This document shows positions 60,038-64,000 of a stretch of 64,000 nucleotides of DNA, one piece after another. Where the stretch lies: the NCBI GenBank assembly GCA_963759295.1, contig CAVWYT010000005.1, positions 1 to 64,000 on the forward strand, in the 5' to 3' direction. The position numbers and the translations under genes are program-made. This stretch comes from WHSW01 sp963759295 (GTDB lineage: Bacteria > Actinomycetota > Thermoleophilia > Solirubrobacterales > 70-9). The notes under the pieces were generated by a model. It saw only the letters and a program-made list of their open reading frames with translations. It did not search any database and was not told the origin of the DNA. The stretch's first letter is position 1; every line of letters begins with the position of its first letter.

Positions 60038-60768
60038 CGCTTCACCTCCGTGGCCTCGGCCTCCGCCGTGAACCTCAGCCCCTGATCGGCGAGATGGGTG
60101 CGGAGCTTTTTCCGGGCATCGTGGACGGTCTTGTAGAGGGCGCCTCGCGTCGTGCTCAGTCGCTCCGCAAGGACATCGATCGGCACTCCGTTGAGCGCGA
60201 TCGCGACGAGCACCTCGCGTTGATGCGGCGAGAGCTCGGTCTCCAGCGCCGCGCTGAGCGAGCCGAGCAGCTCGCGGCTCTCGGCGCTCGTCGCCGGCGA
60301 GAGCTCGGTCGCCTCGAGCACGGCCCAGTGCTCGGGCTTGACCGGGATCTCGCGGCCCTGCCAGGCGCGGCGGCGGAGCTTCACGGCCGCCTCGAGGAGC
60401 GCGAACTTATACGCCCAGGTGGTGAAGCGACTGTCGCCGCGGTAGGTGTCGAGCTTCTTGAGGATCGCGAGCATCGCGTCGCCGGCGGCCTGGTGAGCGA
60501 GGTCGTCGAGATCGCCTCCGCGAACGTGCGGGAAGGATCCGCGTCGACGATTGATCTCGAACCGTGCGGCTCTCAGCAGCAGCTCGTGCAGGCGACGACG
60601 GGCGTCCTCGCCGCGCGCCCCCTCGGTGCCGAGGCCGACGACCCAGGCACGCGACTCGGCGTCGGGGCCGAGCGCCGGTTTGGCTGCGCTTGACCGGGTC
60701 ATCGTAGGCGCCGGCGGAGGACCGGCGGGCCCCTCGACCCTAACAGCGCCATCGAGCGAGACGCTCAC
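60034..60768 (-). CDS. ECF-type RNA polymerase sigma factor
   Basis: 244 residues (or 222 from the second Met, 60702). Region 2 GGDLDDLAHQAAGDAMLAIL and RGDSRFTTWAYKFALLEAAV; region 4 LSPHQREVLVAIALNGVPID plus AERLSTTRGALYKTVHDARK. Upstream of the ZAS anti-sigma in a coupled operon and overlapped at its own start by the small gene at 60765. Promoters under its control are not known. Confidence 0.87.
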   Translation of the reverse strand: MSVSLDGAVRVEGPAGPPPAPTMTRSSAAKPALGPDAESRAWVVGLGTEGARGEDARRRLHELLLRAARFEINRRRGSFPHVRGGDLDDLAHQAAGDAMLAILKKLDTYRGDSRFTTWAYKFALLEAAVKLRRRAWQGREIPVKPEHWAVLEATELSPATSAESRELLGSLSAALETELSPHQREVLVAIALNGVPIDVLAERLSTTRGALYKTVHDARKKLRTHLADQGLRFTAEAEATEVKR

Positions 60769-61001
60769 CGCGACCCCCGCCCGTGATCGAGTGGCGCGAG
60801 GATGCGCACCGCCAGCGCGGGCGAACAGCCGCGTTCGACCAGCTCGATCAGGGCGTGTAGGTCGATCGCGCGCTCGTCGGCGACCGACGCCGCCAGCCGA
60901 GGCTGAAATCCGGTCCGGAGAAGCTGGGCGCGCCTCCAGCGGACGACGTCGCCGCGCGGCATCGTGGCGCGCTGCCCCGGATCTCTCGGTTGCTGTGGCA
61001 T
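60765..61001 (-). CDS. Small conserved actinobacterial protein
   Basis: 78 residues: RRAQLLRTGFQPRLAASVAD, ERAIDLHALIELVERGCSPA, LAVRILAPLDHG. The middle forms a compact helical unit seen before sigma or regulatory genes in many Actinobacteria, without known function. Its stop overlaps the sigma start (ATGA-type), making it the first gene of the sigma operon. Confidence 0.65.
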   Translation of the reverse strand: MPQQPRDPGQRATMPRGDVVRWRRAQLLRTGFQPRLAASVADERAIDLHALIELVERGCSPALAVRILAPLDHGRGSR

Positions 61002-61135
61002 ACGCTGTTGGCGATTGCCGACCGCCGGTTCTTACCCGTGCGACCTGGCCACGGAGCTGCCGTGCGCCGGCGGGGTTTAGCGGCGCCCTGATCGGTGAGT
61101 CTCCACAGGTAGCGGATCACGACGACCGAGGGACG

Positions 61136-61360
61136 ATGCCCGAATCAAAGCAGCCAAAGAGGGAGCGGTCCGCGGACATGGGACTGCCGGCCGGGCTCGA
61201 GTCCGAAGGACGCGATGACGGGCTCACCCGAGGGGACCTCGCTCACCCCTCGGGCGCCGCGCCCGATCACCGCCACAGCGTCGCGGGGACGAGGATCCCG
61301 GGCGGGCCCCGCCCCGCGGCCGAGGACACCTTGCGCACCCCGGAGGGTGAGGACGCCTGA
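61136..61360 (+). CDS. Small disordered hydrophilic protein
   Basis: 74 residues: MPESKQPKRERSADMGLPAG, LESEGRDDGLTRGDLAHPSG. Rich in charged residues, Pro and Gly with no predicted fold. Weak GAGGGA before the ATG. Converges with the FHA gene. Coding status uncertain. Confidence 0.35.
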   Translation: MPESKQPKRERSADMGLPAGLESEGRDDGLTRGDLAHPSGAAPDHRHSVAGTRIPGGPRPAAEDTLRTPEGEDA

Positions 61361-61366
61361 GGCGGC

Positions 61367-61705
61367 TCAGCCGAGCGGAGTGATGATCTCGGTCGGCGTC
61401 GGCTCGTCCAGCTCGCGTCGCTCCAGCCCGACGCGGAGCGTCACGGACCCGAACGCGATCACGTCGCCGGACTCGACCCTGGTCGCGTCGCGGACCCGCT
61501 CGCCGTTGACGTAGGTGCCGTTTGCGGAAGAGAGGTCGTCGACGACCAGCGTCAGGCCCTCCTGGCGGACGGCGGCGTGGCGGCGGGAGACCGTGCGATC
61601 GCGCAGTCGCACGTCGGCATGGTCGCCGCGCCCGACGATCGCCTCGCCGAGCACCGGATAGGTGATTCCGTCGATCTCGCCGGTGAGCACATAGGCGTCC
61701 GCCAT
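61367..61705 (-). CDS. FHA-domain protein
   Basis: 112 residues. AIVGRGDHADVRLRDRTVSR, RHAAVRQEGLTLVVDDLSSA and NGTYVNGERV contain the phosphothreonine-binding GR, SRxH and NGT(Y)VN motifs. Binds a phosphorylated partner, presumably of a Ser/Thr kinase pathway. Divergent from the NfeD-like gene, no kinase adjacent. Confidence 0.88.
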   Translation of the reverse strand: MADAYVLTGEIDGITYPVLGEAIVGRGDHADVRLRDRTVSRRHAAVRQEGLTLVVDDLSSANGTYVNGERVRDATRVESGDVIAFGSVTLRVGLERRELDEPTPTEIITPLG

Positions 61706-61809
61706 GCACTCAGTCTACGAACGCGTTCGTCGACGGCCTCGACGAGCATCTCATCCGCGAGCTGCGCGAGCGCACCTGGGTCCGCTTCGAGCCGCGCGTC
61801 GCCAAGGTC

Positions 61810-62142
61810 ATGATTCGGTCGATGCTGCTCGCGCTTGCGATCGCCGGCCTCTTCCTCCTCCCCGATCCGTGGCGGGTCGTGTTCGTCGTCGTCGCGGCTT
61901 TCGTCGAGGTGGGCGAGGTCTATCTGTGGATCCGCTTCCTTCGCCGCTACCGGATCACCACCGGGGTCGAGGGGATGATCGGCGAGCGCGCCGAGGTGAT
62001 CGAGGCCTGCGCTCCGCAGGGCCGGGTGCGGTTCCGCGGCGAGATCTGGACGGCGCGATGCGAGTTGCCGGTTCGGCCGGGGGAGGTCGTTCGGGTTTCG
62101 CGCGTCGACGGCCTCGTCCTCGTGGTCGCCCCCGAGCGTTGA
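61810..62142 (+). CDS. NfeD-like membrane protein
   Basis: 110 residues: two membrane helices (MLLALAIAGLFLLPDPW, VFVVVAAFVEVGEVYLWI), then an OB-fold NfeD domain (GVEGMIGERAEVIEACAPQG, RVRFRGEIWTARCELPVRPG). Such proteins support slipins and membrane proteases. The frame is open upstream (AFVDGLDEHLIRELRERTWV) without a normal start codon, so the N-terminus may be longer. Confidence 0.75.
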   Translation: MIRSMLLALAIAGLFLLPDPWRVVFVVVAAFVEVGEVYLWIRFLRRYRITTGVEGMIGERAEVIEACAPQGRVRFRGEIWTARCELPVRPGEVVRVSRVDGLVLVVAPER

Positions 62143-62204
62143 TCGCCGACTGCGCCCGCTGCCCATCCGCGGAGAGGCGGGATAGCGCCGAGCGGCAGGG
62201 CAAC

Positions 62205-62400
62205 GGAAAAGGGCCCCGAGAGGGGCCCTTGGTTCCGAAAGGGCGTACCACCAGCGGCTTCGGCCACTGGTCCGTCAACCCTTCAAGCCTTCCGGCCTCG
62301 TCGGCCGATGTCCTATCGACCTTAACACCGAGGTCGAACCAAGGTTCCGGTTCCCGATCGCCGCCGATCTATTCATCCTTGCGGGACTTTTGCGCCAACC
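62205..62400 (-). ncRNA. Structured RNA candidate ending in an intrinsic terminator
   Basis: Minus-strand hairpins in order: GAACC/GGTTC (62336-62347), CGGCC/GGCCG with 5-base loop (62293-62307), an 8-bp stem CCAGTGGC/GCCGCTGG closing a CGAA tetraloop (62251-62270), then a perfect 9-bp terminator stem AAGGGCCCC/GGGGCCCTT (62209-62230) followed by TTTT in the minus direction. No reading frame fits. Unlike known SRP, 6S or tmRNA cores as far as I can see. Confidence 0.45.
62209..62230 (-). terminator. Perfect 9-bp intrinsic terminator
   Basis: AAGGGCCCC, loop TCTC on the minus strand, GGGGCCCTT, then TT. The T-run exists only in the minus direction, so it ends a minus-strand transcript coming from about 62400; it may also limit read-through from the NfeD gene. 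Confidence 0.75.
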
Positions 62401-62461
62401 GACCGCTACTCCGCGGCCCCTCGCGAGGTCGCGTTGGACAGCGCTAGACTCGGGCCGTTCC

Positions 62462-62534
62462 GGGCGCTTAGCTCAGTTGGGAGAGCGCCAGCTCGACAAG
62501 CTGGAGGTCGCTGGTTCGAGCCCAGCAGCGCCCA
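62462..62534 (+). tRNA. tRNA-Val (anticodon GAC)
   Basis: Acceptor GGGCGCT (62462-62468) pairs with AGCGCCC (62527-62533), discriminator A 62534. Anticodon loop TCGACAA gives GAC. T-loop TTCGAGC. No CCA. The last 22 bases recur at 63677-63698. Confidence 0.95.
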
Positions 62535-62535
62535 T
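62514..62535 (+). repeat. Direct repeat, left copy: tRNA-Val 3' end (att-like)
   Basis: Starts GTTCGAGCCCAGCAGCGCCC and ends AT. Identical over all 22 bases to 63677-63698. It covers the T-loop and 3' acceptor, the usual crossover core for tRNA-targeting integrases. Confidence 0.85.
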
Positions 62536-62542
62536 TCCGTGA

Positions 62543-62784
62543 TTTGCAGGCACTTCGCGGAACGCCCGTTGGCGAGCGACCCGTGAGCAGGTCTTCGCCC
62601 GATACGGCCGCACCTGCGTCCATTGCGGCGCACCTGCCACCGGTGTCGATCATTTGATCCCGATCAATTTCGCCGGCGACGATTCGCTGGCCAACCTAGG
62701 CCCTCTTGTGCCCGCTGCAATCGGGGTTGGGCTAAGGCAGGAGGCGGGTCGCAGACGCCTTGCGACGATGAGATCCTCGGATAG
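62543..62784 (+). pseudogene. HNH endonuclease remnant, N-terminus missing, one frameshift
   Basis: Directly after tRNA-Val: ARWRATREQVFARYGRTCVH (C of CVHC), CGAPATGVDHLIPINFAGDD, SLANL, then after a base change near 62700 SCARCNRGWAKAGGG and stop TAG 62782-62784. CxxC...DHLIP...N...CxxCN is the HNH nuclease zinc/beta-beta-alpha fold with the catalytic His in DH. No start codon upstream in frame, so it was cut at the tRNA junction. Confidence 0.6.
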
Positions 62785-62847
62785 AGTCGTGCTCATCGAG
62801 GGGTAGGCGTCTTGGTCTCGTCGTCCCCGGGCCTCAAGGAGGAAGCC

Positions 62848-63651
62848 GTGGAACAGTCGCTGTCGAGCAGTGCAATGTCGGAACTGCCCCCTGACGAAGC
62901 TGATCGTTACCGGGCAGTAAGGCAGTACTCGCTCGCCGAGATTCTTGCCGTGTGGGCGGCGGCGGCCGTCCCGATGGGTGTCCTCGCGTGGATCATCGCT
63001 CCCTGGCTCCGGGACCAGATCGGCGGCGACGACCCGTTCGCCGAGTCGCTGTTGATTTGCCTCACCGCTGGGCTGATCTGGCAGTTCTTCTTGGTGCTGA
63101 TCCTGGTCAGGCGGGAGTTGGGAACGCTCGAATGGTCGCGCGTACGCGACGCCCTCTGGCTGCGGCCACCCCGCGATCCAAAGACCGGGCACGTCGGTGG
63201 AAGGGTCTGGTGGTGGGCGCTCCTTTTCGTCGTCCTCCTCGCCATCTGGAGCCTCGTGCCGACGATCCCGGGACCCGAGCCGCGGGACTTCGCCGATTAC
63301 TTGGACTCGGACCGCGGCGAGGATTTCTTTTCCGGCGCGTGGGGCTGGTTCGCGGTCGTCGTCGTGCTCGCCGTCTTCAACACGGCCCTCGGCGAGGAAC
63401 TGCTCTTTCGGGGGCTGCTATTGCCCCGGATGCGGGACGTGTTTGGAAGGGGCGACTGGGTCGCCAACGGAGTGCTGTTCACGCTCTACCACCTGCATGT
63501 GCCGTGGGTGATTCTCAACACCTTCGTCGAGGGCATCTTTCTCGAGGCCTATCCCTCGCGGCGGTTCCAGAGCGCCTGGATGGGGATCATCGTGCACTCG
63601 ATTCAGAGCGTCTTCATCATTCTCATCGTGCTCGGGCTCGTGCTCGACTAG
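62848..63651 (+). CDS. CPBP-family intramembrane metalloprotease
   Basis: 267 residues from GTG 62848, which follows AAGGAGG by 5 bases; the upstream TTG 62812 is rejected. Eight or so helices; ALGEELLFRGLLLPRMRDVF holds EExxxR, FTLYHLHVPWVILNTFVEGI and MGIIVHSIQSVF supply the second and third His motifs. The family contains Rce1/CAAX proteases and bacteriocin-maturation or immunity proteins. Only complete gene of the tRNA-Val mini-element. Confidence 0.88.
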   Translation: MEQSLSSSAMSELPPDEADRYRAVRQYSLAEILAVWAAAAVPMGVLAWIIAPWLRDQIGGDDPFAESLLICLTAGLIWQFFLVLILVRRELGTLEWSRVRDALWLRPPRDPKTGHVGGRVWWWALLFVVLLAIWSLVPTIPGPEPRDFADYLDSDRGEDFFSGAWGWFAVVVVLAVFNTALGEELLFRGLLLPRMRDVFGRGDWVANGVLFTLYHLHVPWVILNTFVEGIFLEAYPSRRFQSAWMGIIVHSIQSVFIILIVLGLVLD

Positions 63652-63676
63652 GACGAGGCCCGAGAGGATCGCCTGA

Positions 63677-63698
63677 GTTCGAGCCCAGCAGCGCCCAT
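63677..63698 (+). repeat. Direct repeat, right copy: tRNA-Val 3' end
   Basis: Exact 22-base copy of 62514-62535, 26 bases after the CPBP stop. Not part of any tRNA fold here. Marks the far end of a 1.14-kb insertion. Confidence 0.85.
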
Positions 63699-63741
63699 CG
63701 GGACGCGCCCCCGCCTGCATGCCGGGCGCGACTGACCGGCC

Positions 63742-64000
63742 GTGCCGAACGCGAGCCTGATCCGCCGTGCGACCGCCGCCGACGCGCCCGAGATCGCGAG
63801 GCTGCTGCACCGGTTCAACACCGAGTTCAACGAGCCGACGCCCGGCGTCCCCGCACTGACCGAGAACGTCGGTCGGCTTCTGGAGGGCGACGAGATCGTC
63901 GTCCTGCTCGCCGGCGATGGCCCCGACGGGCTCGCGCAGCTGCAGTTCCGCCTCTCGGTCTGGTCGGAGGCGCTCGACGCCTACCTGGCAGAGCTCTACG
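63742..64000 (+). CDS. GNAT-family N-acetyltransferase, 3' cut by window
   Basis: 86 residues visible from GTG 63742: SLIRRATAADAPEIARLLHR, FNTEFNEPTPGVPALTENVG, LAQLQFRLSVWSEALDAYLA, then ELY at the edge. This is the N-terminal half of a GNAT domain (strand b1, helices a1-a2, strand b4 with AYLAELYV before the acetyl-CoA loop). Substrate unknown. Confidence 0.75.
   Translation, partial: MPNASLIRRATAADAPEIARLLHRFNTEFNEPTPGVPALTENVGRLLEGDEIVVLLAGDGPDGLAQLQFRLSVWSEALDAYLAELY

Noticed and set aside
62812..62847. TTG 62812 as start of the CPBP protease
   Set aside because: GTG 62848 has a perfect AAGGAGG at 5 bases, and the upstream part lies in untranslated sequence.
1..64000. CRISPR array or cas genes
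   Set aside because: No regularly spaced repeats and no Cas-like proteins seen.

Overview
The window is very GC-rich, gene-dense DNA of an actinobacterium, most likely class Thermoleophilia (Solirubrobacterales/Gaiellales-like). This placement is inferred from a menaquinol cytochrome bc complex, cydAB, many short SnoaL-like proteins ending in a shared AEALEAAGLSE-type tail, SigX5-type sigma factors, F420/flavin-type oxidoreductases and many leaderless starts. Several essential genes (hemL, tatC, zwf, cydA) carry single-base indels, most densely in 1-11.4 kb. I read these as base-calling errors of a long-read or metagenome assembly, not biology.

Layout. 1-6.7 kb is a respiratory/tetrapyrrole operon: sirohaem decarboxylase-like protein, hemL, a degenerate isoprenyl-synthase-like protein, qcrA, qcrB and a cytochrome b/c fusion (qcrC), then menG and a polyprenyl diphosphate synthase for menaquinone. 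6.7-11.4 kb holds a VOC protein, a membrane-anchored glycosidase, a zinc-ribbon protein, dcd, tatA, tatC and a TPR-like membrane protein. 11.46-16.73 kb is a 5.2-kb segment bounded by tRNA-Lys and a second copy of its 3' end plus terminator. It carries DUF899, stress, SnoaL, SBP56 and GAP genes, all on the minus strand, with no integrase. 17-20.7 kb has a cyclase/PfkB-kinase pair, a 2-hydroxyacid dehydrogenase and a mutarotase.

20.8-29.5 kb joins sugar oxidation to respiration: zwf, a GH15 trehalase/glucoamylase, a GMC oxidoreductase, type-II NADH dehydrogenase and cydAB. 29.6-34 kb contains DUF899, PPOX, cupin, LLM and cyclic-2,3-diphosphoglycerate synthetase genes. 34-38.4 kb is a CarH-type light/B12 regulator divergent from a tightly overlapping SDR-SRPBCC-FAD oxidoreductase-DUF1365 operon. 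38.5-44 kb has a PadR/methyltransferase pair, a NagB-DUF218 fusion, cupins, a decayed AraC gene and an alpha/beta hydrolase.

44.2-50.9 kb is accessory (tRNA-Cys, SnoaL genes, RibD-like reductases, LLM, SigX5, small membrane protein, UspA). 51.2-55.4 kb is a KimA-like potassium importer with a KdpD/KdpE-like two-component pair. 55.4-61.7 kb holds a second SigX5, an endolysin-like gene with an acidic partner, UspA, a cNMP-binding protein, an ECF sigma/anti-sigma operon and an FHA protein. 61.8-64 kb has an NfeD-like protein, a structured RNA candidate, tRNA-Val, and a 1.1-kb mini-element (HNH nuclease remnant plus CPBP protease) closed by an exact 22-bp copy of the tRNA-Val 3' end, then a GNAT gene cut by the window edge.
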